DNA from: Paralvinella palmiformis
Lineage: Eukaryota > Annelida > Polychaeta > Terebellida > Alvinellidae
Length of the DNA: 64,000 bases
Assembly: GCA_025642065.1 (NCBI GenBank)
Contig: JAODUP010000071.1
Location: 362,001 to 426,000, forward strand
Direction: 5' to 3'
Positions 36,265-48,163 of this stretch are shown here, in pieces; positions within the stretch are counted from its first letter, which is position 1, and the number at the start of each line of letters is the position of its first letter. Below the pieces are notes generated by a model, which saw only the letters and a list, made by a program, of their open reading frames with translations, had not been told where the DNA came from and ran no database searches. A program made the translations under genes and the position numbers.

Positions 36265-37175
36265 GGACAGAGTATTATGTCTGTAGTGAATAATTATGAA
36301 ATTTTTAACTCTTCATAATTTCTTTGTGAACATTGATCTAAGTTTGCTATAAATATGAAAAGTTATGATGATGAAGATAGCAGTCGATTCCATGGGCAAA
36401 GATTACAAATCCTGGAATAAAAGATGAAATACTGTCATAATCGATCAATGTATAGAAAAAAAGGTACTCTTGTGATGAGATATCCATGTGGTTATTATAA
36501 CAAGAACTATTCAGAATATTACAGAACCTTTCTGTGGAAGTCTTTAGAACTAAAAAAGGCATTTTCTCAAATGATATGAATATTGCTTAAATTTAACAAA
36601 TATTCTGAGGTGGAGATAAGAAGGAATTCTTCTTTATTTGTTAAATGTATCTTGCAAAAGATTAATATCATTCACAGAGTGCAATGAATTTCTATGCAAA
36701 GAATAGTTATTCAAAGAATTGTTTTTGGACTAATGGAACTAATGGAAGACATTATATATGGTTTTTTTTATAAGCAAATGGTAATAGTTGGAGAGGTTTT
36801 ATTCATAAAGGGTTAATCTGGAGAACATACTTGGTAAATATTTGGCATAAATTAATGTCTAAACTACTGGTAATTTTCAGGTGAAACGCTACAGAACGAC
36901 AATTAACATATTTAAAATACAAAAGCAAATGACAGTTTAAATGACCACTATCAACATATTAAATGTATATATATATGAAGTGGTTAAAAATGTCCATTTT
37001 GTATTAGAATTAAAGTTAGCTTATCAGTAAACAAATTTATAAATGTAATATTTAGCCAAATTAATAGATTTGTTCTCTTCATATATGAATTAATGTTTAT
37101 ACAGATGTATTTATTTATTTATGTGGATCTGGGCGTGTGTTTATGCGCGCGTGTGTTTGTGTCTGTGTGTGTGTG
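34780..37175. other. AT-rich non-coding interval
   Basis: (GT)n at 35007-35049, (CA)n at 36238-36265 and (TG)n at 37144-37176. No exon supported. Confidence 0.5.
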
Positions 37176-37178
37176 TTG

Positions 37179-37287
37179 TTTCGTCTTTCACTTCGTCTCA
37201 TTACCTTTGGAAGTCGCTCGGCCCATTTAGCCTACCTTGTGCACAAAAGTGGCCGTAAAACATCAATCATCATCATCATCATCACTA
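37179..37287 (+). mobile_element. SINE family A, 5'-truncated, (ATC)n tail
   Basis: TTGTTTCGTCTTTCACTTCG, TCTCATTACCTTTGGAAGTC, GCTCGGCCCATTTAGCCTAC, CTTGTGCACAAAAGTGGCCG and TAAAACATCAATCATCATCA. It begins directly after a (TG)n run that may have replaced the head. It has the best-preserved family A 3' body and tail in the window. Confidence 0.85.
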
Positions 37288-37361
37288 TTTTTAATTTATT
37301 TCCAAGATTAATAATCCCGATTTTATAATCAGAGTGGGACTGAAAATGCACTAGTACAGGG

Positions 37362-37393
37362 ACACACACACTCACGCACGCACGCCCACACAC

Positions 37394-37424
<31 letters not shown>
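37362..37424. repeat. (CA)n imperfect microsatellite
   Basis: CA/CG-type alternating purine-pyrimidine run, interrupted by CTCACGCACGCACGCC. Confidence 0.9.
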
Positions 37425-38094
37425 GCTGAGACAGGCCACAGCTGTTAGGAAAATCAATTTCTACCTAAGCTTTTCTTAGGCCTGGCAATTTGAGTGATGT
37501 TGTTGATGAGAAAGAACTGTAATTTGTTCCATGTAGGTGTGAGGCTATTTATTTTGTCATCTGATGTTATTACAAACATTCCACTTCTAGACAGTGTCAG
37601 CTTTAAATAGTTTCACCAGTACTACTTGTGTACACAGATTCCAAATATACATGGTTAGCCATCCATCTTCATACATTGGTCTGGTCTTTTCCTCCTGCCA
37701 AATTATTTTAATAAAATGTATAGGTTTAATAAATATTGTGATTGTTTCATTAAGTATATATTTACTGCAACTGACAATCACTATGAATAAAAAATCTAAT
37801 TACAATTGATAATAAAAGATAATGGTCATAGAAGCCAGTAACGTTGGAAATATTTATCACATACAGATATAAAACATAAAATTAATGATGATATTAATTG
37901 CTGGGTGAAAGAGACAGACCATTAATGGACTGTATAGTCCACTTTCATATAGAATAACATTGTGGAGTGTCGTGATGTTTTAACAATGACACCAGATGAA
38001 ACAATTCCTGGATTGTATGGCTTAAAACCCATTAGTCTCAGTATATTTAGTAGAAATAATCAAAATTAATGGTAGAAGTGTGGAATAACTAATT
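37425..38094. other. AT-rich non-coding DNA
   Basis: Nothing identified. Frames of about 64-71 codons on both strands overlap and are compositional. Confidence 0.5.
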
Positions 38095-38118
38095 TTCTCT
38101 CTCTCCCTCTCTCTCACG

Positions 38119-38164
<46 letters not shown>

Positions 38165-38204
38165 AGGATACATATACATTTTCTTTAAGAAAGTAATTTT
38201 CTTG

Positions 38205-38270
<66 letters not shown>

Positions 38271-38275
38271 CCAGT
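38095..38275. repeat. Compound (CT)n(CA)n ... (TA)n(GA)n array
   Basis: (CT)n then (CA)n to 38163, 40 bp of unique sequence, then (TA)n and (GA)n at 38208-38271. Another (TG)n run is at 38381-38428. Confidence 0.92.
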
Positions 38276-39095
38276 TCTTTTACTTAATTAAGATCTGTAG
38301 TACAGCAAGAATGTGTAACTTTAGAGAACGACAAAGTCAAGAATAAAATCTGAACAAAAACCATTGCTGCACAGAGAGACTGTGTGTGTGTGTGTATGTG
38401 TGTGTGTATGTGTGTGTGTGCGCGCGTGTAATAACTGTAATGGTGTGTGATATAGAAAGAGTACCCTGCTAACGATACATTCCATAAAGAAGGAACATGT
38501 AAGCCATACCATTATATAATATTCCACACTATTGACCATATCTCATGGGATGGAAATATCGGATTGAGAAAATAATTAAAATGTTCAGCATTAGGCAAAT
38601 TATATATATATTTAGAAGTGAATGGGGCCAGCAAGTGATAAGAGCGATTACATTTAAACCTGGTTACGGTAGTTTATTAAGGATCAGTAATTGCTTTCTT
38701 CTATATTTAGCGTATACACACAGGCACAGACATACACAGACATACACACAGACACAGGTGTGTCCACGGACTGCAATCAGTTTATTGATAAATATTAAGC
38801 TGTGTGGTGGGAAATTTATCTTTGGTGGTGGTGGTAGTGGTGGTGGTGGTGGTGTGTGTGTGTGTGTGTGGGGGGGGTTGTTGTTTAATTGAACTACTAT
38901 GGGTCATACATTTATCACTGTTAGTGTTCTTTGCTGGTATAATTGAAGGCAAGGGACACCATACTATCTGTGCTGACACATTGAGGCCACCAAAAATGTA
39001 CAGGTCTTTAAACCTCATTGTTAGAGAGTGGGTAGAATATAGTCTACTTAGCTATAAGGAAGAATGATAAGCTACTTATGTCAGTGTAGTGTTTC
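38276..39095. other. Non-coding interval with GGT/GT/G repeat
   Basis: (GGT)n followed by (GT)n and G8 at 38822-38877; frames of 78-115 codons across it are repeat-driven (poly-Val, poly-Gly or poly-Thr). Confidence 0.6.
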
Positions 39096-39099
39096 GTTT

Positions 39100-39220
39100 G
39101 TCGTAATGGTAATGTGGATGGGGAAAAATCTTTGGGATCGGAGTTACATCCCAGCCGGTACTGTGTCTGAAGGGTGTTTGATCTTTGAATTGACGCCTTT
39201 ATCTTTGGAGATTTCATAAA
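39100..39220 (+). mobile_element. SINE family A relative, decayed
   Basis: GGAGTTACATCCCAGCCGGT, CTGAAGGGTGTTTGATCTTT, GACGCCTTTATCTTTGGAGA: aligns with the GGGTGTTTCATCTTT...TTTGGAGG body of other copies. Head and tail are not clear. Confidence 0.5.
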
Positions 39221-39479
39221 AGATACTACAATAAAAGATACTGGACAAGTATCATCAACTTACTCTCAGTAGTGATGAGTCATAAAGCAAATGGCGGTGT
39301 GTGTGTATATTTAAGTATTTATCATGGTGTTAGTGTTACTGTGTGAGTCATAGCTTATTCTGTCTTGTTGATAATTCTTAATAGTCATGTCTGTTTATTT
39401 TGAAGTTACTAGTGTATGGTCTTGTATATGTTGTTGTTCTGTGGTGTATCAGTGAGTGAGTTGTGTGTGTGTGTTTGTG

Positions 39480-40500
39480 CGCGCGTGTTTGTCGGCGCGC
39501 ATGCGTGAACCCACACTTCACTTCCTCGTTTCCATACAAGTGTATTGTCCTGTTTTCTTTAGGCCGACAGAAGACGTTTATCATACATTGTTCGCTATAA
39601 AAATTTCTCCGTCCGTTAGGCCGAGATTAGATGGTTCGGCCCTTCTTTTGCTAGGCCACAAACGTTAGCTTTATTACGTCTGGTCATCTATTATAGAGCA
39701 AACCGGTCAGAGATAGGACGGAGAACGTCGGCGTTGTTTGACGGTAAACAAAACATCTTACCATATTTGCTCTCCAGCCATCATTGCTGTTGTACCGTAC
39801 TGATAACGATATTGATGCTCGATGGAATAGATTGCGTTACCTGCTTGTCCTTTTAGGGTCTGCTAAGGTAATGGAACCGAGAGAACTGCGGCCGTTGTTG
39901 TTATTTACGGGCTAAGCCAGGGAATAGAGCTTACTCGGTTTATCAGCATTAAGTAGCATTATCCGTTTTGGCATATCAGTTCTGTGTCATTTACTCTGAG
40001 GTTATCTTATTATTGTCTACTATATTTTATCCAGGTTTTTTTCCTCGCTCTTTCTTCTATAGACATTCCGTTCTTTATGGTTAATTGGTTGATTTATCAA
40101 ACAATGGCTCTGGCAACGAATCACTAATAAAACAGCCCGTTCTCTGGGGGATCCTTTACTTGTTCTATGTCGGCTATTTGAACGCTGTTGCCGTAATGTT
40201 AGTTGTGTTTGAGGGTTTTTGTGCTCTGTTTGTATGGAGATCTTTGCCCTCTCTAATTTGTCTTTCCGTCACTCTGTCGTTGATGGTTGGTTTTGCTATT
40301 GTGTCCGAATTCCGAACAGACCAGAGACACTTGGTCAGTTTAACCGGAGAACGTCAACATATTGACGTTCTCCGGTTTAACTAACAGCTAGTAGATTGGC
40401 TCGTCTTCCAGCTTCTGGTACTCGCCTACATAATGAATGAGAGAGTTTGTCTTAATGGCTCAGGGTTTATATACTGTAAGCGAGTTCAGTATGTATGGTC
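39480..40500. promoter_or_regulatory. Candidate conserved non-coding block
   Basis: CpG-containing, repeat-poor block of about 1 kb between microsatellite-rich flanks, resembling 29450-30640 and 58060-60980. It contains the long inverted repeat at 40337-40382. The open frame spanning 40085-40384 is hydrophobic and T-rich with no suitable early ATG or splice context; I do not call it coding. Confidence 0.3.
40337..40382. repeat. 21-bp inverted repeat, 4-nt loop
   Basis: Arms 40337-40357 and 40362-40382 pair with one mismatch around loop CATA. The arm core is AACCGGAGAACGTCAA. Transcribed from either strand it would form a stable hairpin of about 20 bp. GGAGAACGTC also occurs once upstream near 39720. 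Confidence 0.95.
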
Positions 40501-40550
40501 GGTGAAATAGTCCCAGACTGTGTATGTCTCTCGTGAGATACATACTTCAG

Positions 40551-40551
<1 letters not shown>

Positions 40552-40608
<57 letters not shown>
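40552..40608. repeat. (TC)n(TA)n compound microsatellite
   Basis: CT run followed directly by AT run, ending in G6. Frames across it encode dipeptide repeats only. Confidence 0.92.
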
Positions 40609-40609
<1 letters not shown>

Positions 40610-41586
40610 GGGGTGCCACTGGATCAAAGCACTGAAGACTCAAAGTCAAACACTATAAAAACTTTTGTTGCACAAATATATCAATACACAAATCCGTGCA
40701 CATATAAAGAGATTAAACCTATATATTGATAATTCGTCTGAGTGACTCGTCAGTCTGTAGGCTTTAGACAGTCCACTTCTCTTACGTAACAAATGAGTCA
40801 CCCCACCGAGAAACGGAAGTACGTACATGAATGAGAAACACAAACGGTGTGTGTGTGTGTGTTGGTAGCCCAGACTGTATATTGTGTTACATACTACAGT
40901 CTGTATATTGTGTAGTAAGACCGTTAACCCTGAGCAATGAAAATATATAACATGGACACAACCAAACTTGGTGGGAATTATATAATACAAATAATAAATT
41001 AGTTATAAATAACAATGCCAATCACACACACACACGAAACATGAACATATATATACATATAAGCGTGAACAAGTATACCAGTGCAAGTTCTAGATTACCA
41101 ATATATTATAGGGAGTGGTCAAATATTACACATTACACAGCATGAAAAGCTTTTGATATGGTTTCATACTCCTGGTGAATCACGTAGAGTTTGAGTTCAT
41201 GATTTGAGGTTCTCTGTGTCAGTGCCTTATTCTACATTGCGAAACACATGGATGAAACCCGACCATATATTATAATAATAATAATATTTTTTATAGCAAC
41301 CTGAATTGCTCTGAGACACTTGACACACAAGACATAATTAAAACATGTTATAAGCTCATATGGCAGAAACACATTTTATTCATAAAATTTATTTATATCT
41401 TATCAATAGGCCAATTTAAACATGATCTGGCAACTTATTCCATAGTCCTGGAGCTGAATGATACTAGTGAAAATATTAGATTACTAGTGAATTCTATTAT
41501 GTTATGGCTGTTATCTTGGATCCAAGTGTATACACATTTTCAGACAAGTTTATTTTGTATGTAGGTTACCGAGCTAAGAGCACAAC

Positions 41587-41588
<2 letters not shown>
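40610..41588. other. AT-rich non-coding DNA
   Basis: Nothing supported. An (AC)n tract lies at about 41024-41034. Confidence 0.5.

Positions 41589-41628
<40 letters not shown>
41589..41628. repeat. (AT)20 microsatellite
   Basis: Perfect AT run. A (GT)n(GA)n compound run follows at 41902-41974. Confidence 0.95.
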
Positions 41629-41631
<3 letters not shown>

Positions 41632-41904
41632 CACTCAGTAAGATTATCTTTTGAGGGAGTGGTTCTTAATACATGTTATGGTTTGATTTATGTTATAATT
41701 TATATATCATAGTGTTTTCATTTGATCAGTGATGGTGAACGAATAATTTCTGTGGCCAAAAGCACTGATACGGTCGCTGAGTGTATGCTTTATAATAGTT
41801 GTTGCAGACTCTGTTAACTGGGTGTGTTTGTTGCCTCAGACATACTGATCAGTGTATTGCATGATACAGCCAATTGGATACATCATGTGTCATTTGAGTT
41901 GTGT

Positions 41905-41960
<56 letters not shown>

Positions 41961-42627
41961 GAGAGAGAGAGAGATAAGCTTATCATCTATCATGCAATTA
42001 CTTGTATTGTATTTCTGTATCTCTATCTCTGTATAGTCCCCATCAATTACTATTCTCCCCTAAACCTACAATGGAAATAATAATCTCTATAGAATATAGA
42101 GAAGAAATGTAATAGTCAGATTGTACTTTAAGCTAAGCCCGGTGGTTGTACTGAAATGTGATTCCTTTGTCAATTGTTCAGCTGAACTAAAAAGCTTCTC
42201 TGTAAGCATTAGAAGATGCTAGGAGAGTGATTTGAGCTTTGCTTTCTAGCTCAGTAGTGGTTTTTTTACGGCTTGACGTCCATTTTTAGTGAGAAGATAG
42301 GCCATTACTTACCTCCCCATTACAGTTTAGTTGATAAATAGGGAATTATTAGTTCAATTGACAAGTGCTGACTCTCTCTAGTAGACTTTTGGGATCTGAG
42401 GCTACTTTTGCTAGGTGCAGACACATTGTCGGATGATTATAATATTTCTCGGTAATCAATTGATAAATTTATTATCTTATAATTCAGCCTTGTTATTATT
42501 TAGGAGGAAAATTCCTATCAGAACTTCTGTTTTGATTACTTTCATGTATGTTAAACTTGTATTCAGATGTAACCACAACTAGCCAATTGCTATTTGAGCT
42601 GAGTTCTTTGCTTCTAATATAGATGTG

Positions 42628-42630
<3 letters not shown>

Positions 42631-42692
<62 letters not shown>
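42631..42692. repeat. (TA)31 microsatellite
   Basis: 62 bp of uninterrupted TA, the longest perfect run in the window. Confidence 0.97.
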
Positions 42693-42695
<3 letters not shown>

Positions 42696-44035
42696 ACACA
42701 TATATATCAAGTCTATCCTCACGTAAAATAAAACACACACACACCCAGCGTCGGATTTAAACACAGGCTATAGTATGGGCTGCAGCCCAGGGTCCCCAAG
42801 ACTGACACACCACACACAAATACAGTGCACATGGACACATAGTCAAATATAGGATATAATCCATTTACTGTCTTTGGTAAAACCTGGGAAAGTGGTAAAA
42901 AACCTTTACTGGATTTATTAGGTGAACTTATATCAAATTGATTTTATGTTGGGGCTTCACCCAGAGAGAGAACGCGTTGAATTACCAAAGATGTATGCAT
43001 AGTATTTGGTTAATTATAATTGGTAGGTGCATATTATTTTATGCATCTTAGTTCAATTCCTGGGAAGTTGAGCAGTTGTGATGACCCCCCCCTCCCAAAC
43101 ACACACAGATAATTCACTTTATAATAATTGTTAACAAACCAATATTTCTTTCTGCTGAACTGAGTGTTTGGTGTTATGCAGGTTTTAAATGGATCGTTTT
43201 ATTTCGATGGTAGTTATGTTTATGGAGTATGCTCACAGAGGATTCTTCTTTACACATCACAATTAGTGCCATTATAGGTGAGAGAAATGATGGGTTACTT
43301 TATGTAGACTGTTACCTGCAGCTGTTAATGAACTGAGTTGTGATGGAGAACCCTTGGGTCTTTCGTCTACCTTTCCTTTATATAATAACGTGCTTAATGA
43401 TTGGTTTATGGTCAGTAGATCTCTTTAGCGCTTTACTTATGTTACATTGCTGTAATTATTGACTTAATTTATTAGATAGAAGTAGTTCTTTGGTAACTGC
43501 AAAATAGCTTGCTTAGCTAATAACTATTGAAATTATTTAGGTTAGAACCCTTTATTTTTAAATCCAGGTATATTCTAGTGGAATAATAATAATAATGATA
43601 ATAATAATGCTAGATCTGATGTGTCATAGACTTATTGACACTGACTAGGGTTGAAGCCTGTCGCTTCTAGTTCCTTTTATTGTAAGAATATAGATATTTA
43701 TTGATCTAGATATATGTATTCTATTACTAATAGAAATTCTATACTTTATTTGCATCTTTGGGATGATGTTTAAGTGTTTGGACCGTGGAACCTCAAGTTT
43801 AAATGCTCACAGCAGACAAGACTGCAGATCTTGAGGCATTAAGTAGATTTGGTCTAGGTATAGGAATGTTACAGTCTGGTATATGTAGTAGAGGACTAGG
43901 ACTGAGCGTATTGGGCCCATTCTTTTTTTATATAATAATATTTGCCTGTATTAGTTATTTCAGTAGTAATTTGGAGGAGGATCATCTTTATTCAGTCCAT
44001 TTGTATCCATTCTATATTACGGGTTCACAGATACA
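42693..44035. other. AT-rich non-coding DNA
   Basis: C-rich tract at 43085-43098 and (ATA)n-like repeats at 43583-43609. No exon supported. Confidence 0.5.
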
Positions 44036-44039
44036 GCTG

Positions 44040-44220
44040 CTCACTTGACAGTTATATTCATCAAACTAATATGCACAATTCCAGTGAGCAATATTTGGTA
44101 AAATGTGTATCCTACTTTTGCACCAATGCTTATATAGTCTGGAATGGTCTAGCACAATATATGAAGCTCAACAGAAAAGCCAGCAGCTTAAGGAAATCTC
44201 AGAAATCATATACATGATTT
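44040..44220 (+). pseudogene. LINE C-terminal fragment
   Basis: The frame reads IHQTNMHNSSEQYLVKCVSY, then NAYIVWNGLAQYMKLNRKAS and SLRKSQKSYT with a stop. This follows the conserved end of L2/CR1-type reverse transcriptases (H..NTRN...h..., ...WNsLP..ik...sl..Fkk.LK.yl). Only the last 60 or so codons remain. Confidence 0.6.
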
Positions 44221-45055
44221 GAAAGTGCTATGATTAATTTTCATGTTGATGTTTCTCATCCATGTAAATAAAATAAAAACATCTTTCATGCTAATATTGC
44301 CAATATGATATTCTAAATTAGTTTTTTTGTTGTTTTAATATGTGGTACAAAATTATTTACTGAAATATACTGGATATACGAAGAGAAAAGCAATAATCTG
44401 GTAAATGGTACATGAAAGAATGAAAGTAAGAAAGTGTACAAATCATCAACTAGAAAAAAATGTTAAACAACAACAGTGAAAACCAGTAGACCAGACACAT
44501 GCTTAGGTATACACATAAATATATCAATATGTGGAGGTATGAAATATTTTATTTTTAGATTAATGTATGTATAGTTGTATTTAGATTTATGGAGGTAGGT
44601 CTCGAAGGATGTTTAGATATGTTGATGATTCTGTGCCTGTTGCCTCTTTAAATGTACCCTAAAACATACACACACACACACACGCGCACACACACACACA
44701 CAAAAGTTACAAGTAATTTATTTAATGTATTTGGAAGTATATTTCTAATTGGACTTCAAAGAAATAATTTTTGTTGAAGTTTTGTTCATTGCTAATGAAG
44801 CCCTGAATGAGATACTGCAAGGCTGTGATCTTCTATTATAATTGGATGATCTTATTTGCTGAGAAGCCAAACAAATTATGTAGGAGATCAAGAGAGATAA
44901 TCCCAGACAGCACGCGGAAGGGAAGACATAAAGTAGTAGAATTAGCTTCCCCCAATTGCCAGTTTCATCGCAAGTGATCTGCGTAGAAAGGCACCAGAAA
45001 CCTGGAACATTAATTATTCTCAAAATTTGATTATAAACCCACATCATGGAGATCA
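44221..45055. other. AT-rich DNA upstream of the MULE remnant
   Basis: (CA)n at 44667-44702. The minus-strand frame of 104 codons at 44745-45059 has no family signature and is antisense to sequence that may belong to the decayed transposon. Confidence 0.45.
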
Positions 45056-45059
45056 TCAC

Positions 45060-46710
45060 TAATGGCCAGACAGGTGGTTTAAAGCTCGCACGTGAGGGCT
45101 ACCTGTAGACCAGAAAGGATGCTAAGAAGACTGAGATGGATGCGTTCTAACATCACAACATTCGGCTGTAACTGTGGCACGGTGATTGATGCTCAGGTAC
45201 ATACAATGTCAAAATTGAACAAATCTCAGTTTAATTCTTTTGTCAAAAGATTTTATGCAATTATTTAAAATTCCAGGATAACAGTATTTTATAATTATCT
45301 AATGTAATTGTTCTTTTTATATCTTTTCAGGCGTCAACCGGCAGCAGTGCTACACCACAATTAACTATGATCCACAATAACAGGCAGTAACATGTTAGGT
45401 GTGTCACTTAAGGAACCTGCTCCTGGGTTGACTGATACAATCACTCAGCTGATATCAGACCAGACCACCAATACACCTCTTTGTAGACGTAGTGGGCTTG
45501 GCACTTGGCATTCCTGATATTGTCCTCAGATGGGAATGAGTTAAGCATATGCCCAAGCATCCAACATTACTTAGCAAACTCCTACTAGATTGTAAATGGA
45601 CCACCACCACCACCACAACCACCACTGTTGATTGAGACCTGTTGTTGATATAATGCAGCTCCCATTCTGTGGAATCGGTTGCTGGTGGATATTAGAAATG
45701 GGTTGTCTGTAAAGTTTTACATATATGTGCTGTAAAGTTTTAATCTGTTACAGCTGTTCAATGTTGCCTTCACTGATAAATAATGATTATTGTTCAAATC
45801 TCTTACATTGGGATTTACAGACATATTATCTGAGGTTTCACTGTGCAGTGGTTTTGAATGGCTCTCGCTGGTAAGGGTGCTTTATTGAATTTACATTATT
45901 ATTATTATTATTATTATCATTATATAAAAATGTTGTTGGTAGGATGTTAGTTTATGGGACAGACCTTGGACTTAGCTGACTCTCTAGATTTCACTCCTGG
46001 AATGTGGATAGAACATTTGATACTATTTTTGGAGAGGTAGCTGTTACATGTGTATAGTGCTTGTTACTCAATAAGAATCAGATAACCTAGCCAGAACTGT
46101 TTACAGCCATTCAGGATCGGTGCGTCAGTCTCTATCCCACCACCATAACTATAGACTTTGAACAGGTAGTAGTAATCAGTGCCGTATACTTCATGTCAAC
46201 ATCCACGGATGTATTTATCATCTTACGCAGTCCACATTGTGGAAGGTCCACAGTCTGGGTTTAGTTCAGCATTAATATGAGGAGGAGGGGGAGGACGTTA
46301 ATCTCTTCCGCGGAATCATAGATGGTCTAGTTGTTTTTGCCAGAAGATGAACTATCTTAGAGCATGGCCTATTTCCTGTTTGATACTTACACATACAGCT
46401 GCCACAACCTTCAGATGATACTATTCTCCATCTTCGCAGGCACAATCGTGCATCCTAAGCCGTACATGTATCCGCAATCTATATAGAATGTGCACATCAC
46501 CCTTCAAGATGATTCCAAAACCAACTACATCAGTGAGGGTTGGAATAGTGCATTTTCCCAGCTGGTAGGGCATGCTCAACTCACCATCTGGAGAGACATT
46601 GATAACATCCACAAGGATCAGGCCTAAGTTGCCACTGCACTGCTATGTGATGAGCATGGTGAACCATCAGCCAAATATGTACGTAACCACACCCATAAAC
46701 TCTTGATCGT
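45060..46710 (+). pseudogene. FLYWCH/MULE-type transposase pseudogene
   Basis: Decayed Mutator-like transposase gene of the kind that carries an N-terminal FLYWCH zinc finger. Finger remnant at 45062-45200: NGQTGGLKLAREGYL, then in another frame RWMRSNITTFGCNCGTVIDA. RNase-H-like region from about 46130: DFEQ, then GCIYHLTQSTLWKVHSLGLV and FRGIIDGLVVF with frameshifts. C-terminal region at 46485-46690: DDSKTNYISEGWNSAFSQLV, GHAQLTIWRDIDNIHKDQA and VATALLCDEHGE. At least four stops and several frameshifts make it inactive. A LINE 3' fragment (45640-45930) sits inside it. No terminal inverted repeats were identified. Confidence 0.8.
45640..45930 (+). mobile_element. LINE 3' fragment nested in the MULE remnant
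   Basis: AAPILWNRLLVDIRNGLSVK followed by FYIYVL matches the terminal APxLWNsLPxxIR motif of L2-like reverse transcriptases; the sequence ends in a (TTA)n tail at 45895-45918. Its position between the finger and catalytic parts of the MULE pseudogene suggests nested insertion. Confidence 0.55.
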
Positions 46711-47124
46711 CGTGATGGCACCAAGTCACTTTCAAACACATTCAGGACTACAGGATACTCTGTGAGATAAAACTAGGAGACTGATCTGTTGATATATTTC
46801 TGATGTTTATGAAGCGAAAATTAAAACGAAGAAAGAAAACTTATTTTTTTGTTTAATATGATTGATGTAGGGTTCAGGAGGGCTGTAGAATGAGTGCAGT
46901 TCTGTCCAGTTTTTTTGTTTGTTGGGGTGCAAGTGCGGTTATGTCTGATTACATGTGCGTGCGCGTACGCACATACACAGACACATCTGTAGTATGAGCT
47001 CCATTGCTGACTGCTCATCATCCACTACAGTTGGTTTCTTTTGTTTTATTGGTTCTCTTTATATGTGAGGATGTGAGCAGATTCTAAGTAGCATCATTAT
47101 CAGTCAGCTTGTAGAGTGAAAGTA

Positions 47125-47165
<41 letters not shown>

Positions 47166-47375
47166 TGTGCCTTTCTCTCCCCTTCCTATATTTTTCATTA
47201 TGATCATAAATATTTGTCCGGTCACATCAGATTTATTGTATATGTGGATCAGTTGTCCTTGTTATTGTTAGCTGGCAATAAATGGGCTGTGTTTTGTCAT
47301 ATGCAACAGTGTCCTTCCTACAGAAAACATTCCACAGTAACTGTTGGCTGTTAGAGTGTGTGTGTGTATAATAAT
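46711..47375. other. Non-coding DNA
   Basis: (CT)n(GT)n at 47127-47169 and an alternating purine-pyrimidine run near 46953-46982. No gene supported. Confidence 0.5.
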
Positions 47376-47378
47376 AAT

Positions 47379-47415
47379 TTTTATAGCTAGATATTAATAA
47401 TATCTAGCTATAAAA
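47379..47415. repeat. Perfect 17-bp hairpin, 3-nt loop
   Basis: TTTTATAGCTAGATATT, loop AAT, then the exact reverse complement. An ATAATAATT segment precedes it. The perfect AT-rich palindrome could be a MITE remnant or a site of cruciform extrusion. Confidence 0.92.
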
Positions 47416-47980
47416 GTTTGTGCTAACTAAAAATAGATTTTAATATACTATTTCTATTAACACCATTTTTAATACTAAAAAAATATTATTGGCAACAGAG
47501 CGAGGAAAAGCTGCATCAAAATTATAATTTATCCTGGTCTGCTGGAGAACTGTTTGATACTAATATGAAAGAACCCTTGACACAACAGTGACCACGTGAG
47601 AAGTGATTTGTGTACCAATATAAATGGAACTTACTATATACTTAAGCGTGCTCCATGCTTAAATGAACAAATGAAATCTTATTTTTCTGGGCAGTAGGAG
47701 AAGGAAGGGATGAAGATATGGTGCTGTGATGATTGTCTGGAAAAATAGCTTGAAAGTCACCGTTTTTATATTAATCTAATTGATGTTATCAGTTTTATCA
47801 TTACCTTCATAATTGTTTATTTCAAACAAATTTTTTCTTACACAGTATTGGCATTATAATGTAGAGCGTAATTTGTATTCTTACGCTACACATCTGTGAT
47901 ATCATTCGTAAAATTGCCCCGTTTTGGGATGGTAGATTTATTGAGATGTGTCTGATGATTTATTTAGATGTGTCTGATGA

Positions 47981-48163
47981 GAGTACAGTATTAGACTTGG
48001 GTGATGAAAGTACCACGTCAAATTCGTACGATTAGAATGCACAAGAGATTTTTGTCACAAGAGTACAATGTCGTACTGTATGGATACGAGTACGGTATCG
48101 GACTTGTATCATGAGATGACATAATCAGACTGTCATAACAGCATAATGTCAGACTTGTATAAG
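47981..48163 (+). repeat. Degenerate ~27-bp tandem repeat, about seven units
   Basis: Units begin GAGTACAGTATTAGACTTGG, AAGTACCACGTCAAATTCGT, GAATGCACAAGAGATTTTTG, GAGTACAATGTCGTACTGTA, GAGTACGGTATCGGACTTGT, GATGACATAATCAGACTGTC and GCATAATGTCAGACTTGTAT. Spacing is 25-28 bp. Heavy divergence implies an old array. No coding frame survives. Confidence 0.7.

Noticed and set aside
38545..38892. 115-codon plus-strand ORF
   Set aside because: Crosses CA/GA and GGT/GT/G simple repeats; the product is mostly repeat-encoded Gly, Thr, Gln and Val.
40085..40384. Hydrophobic frame of about 99 codons with membrane-like stretches
   Set aside because: No early ATG (the frame opens at TTG), T-rich sequence produces hydrophobic residues by chance, and it ends inside the long inverted repeat.
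44745..45059. 104-codon minus-strand ORF
   Set aside because: Antisense to or adjoining the decayed MULE element; no family signature and no splice sites.
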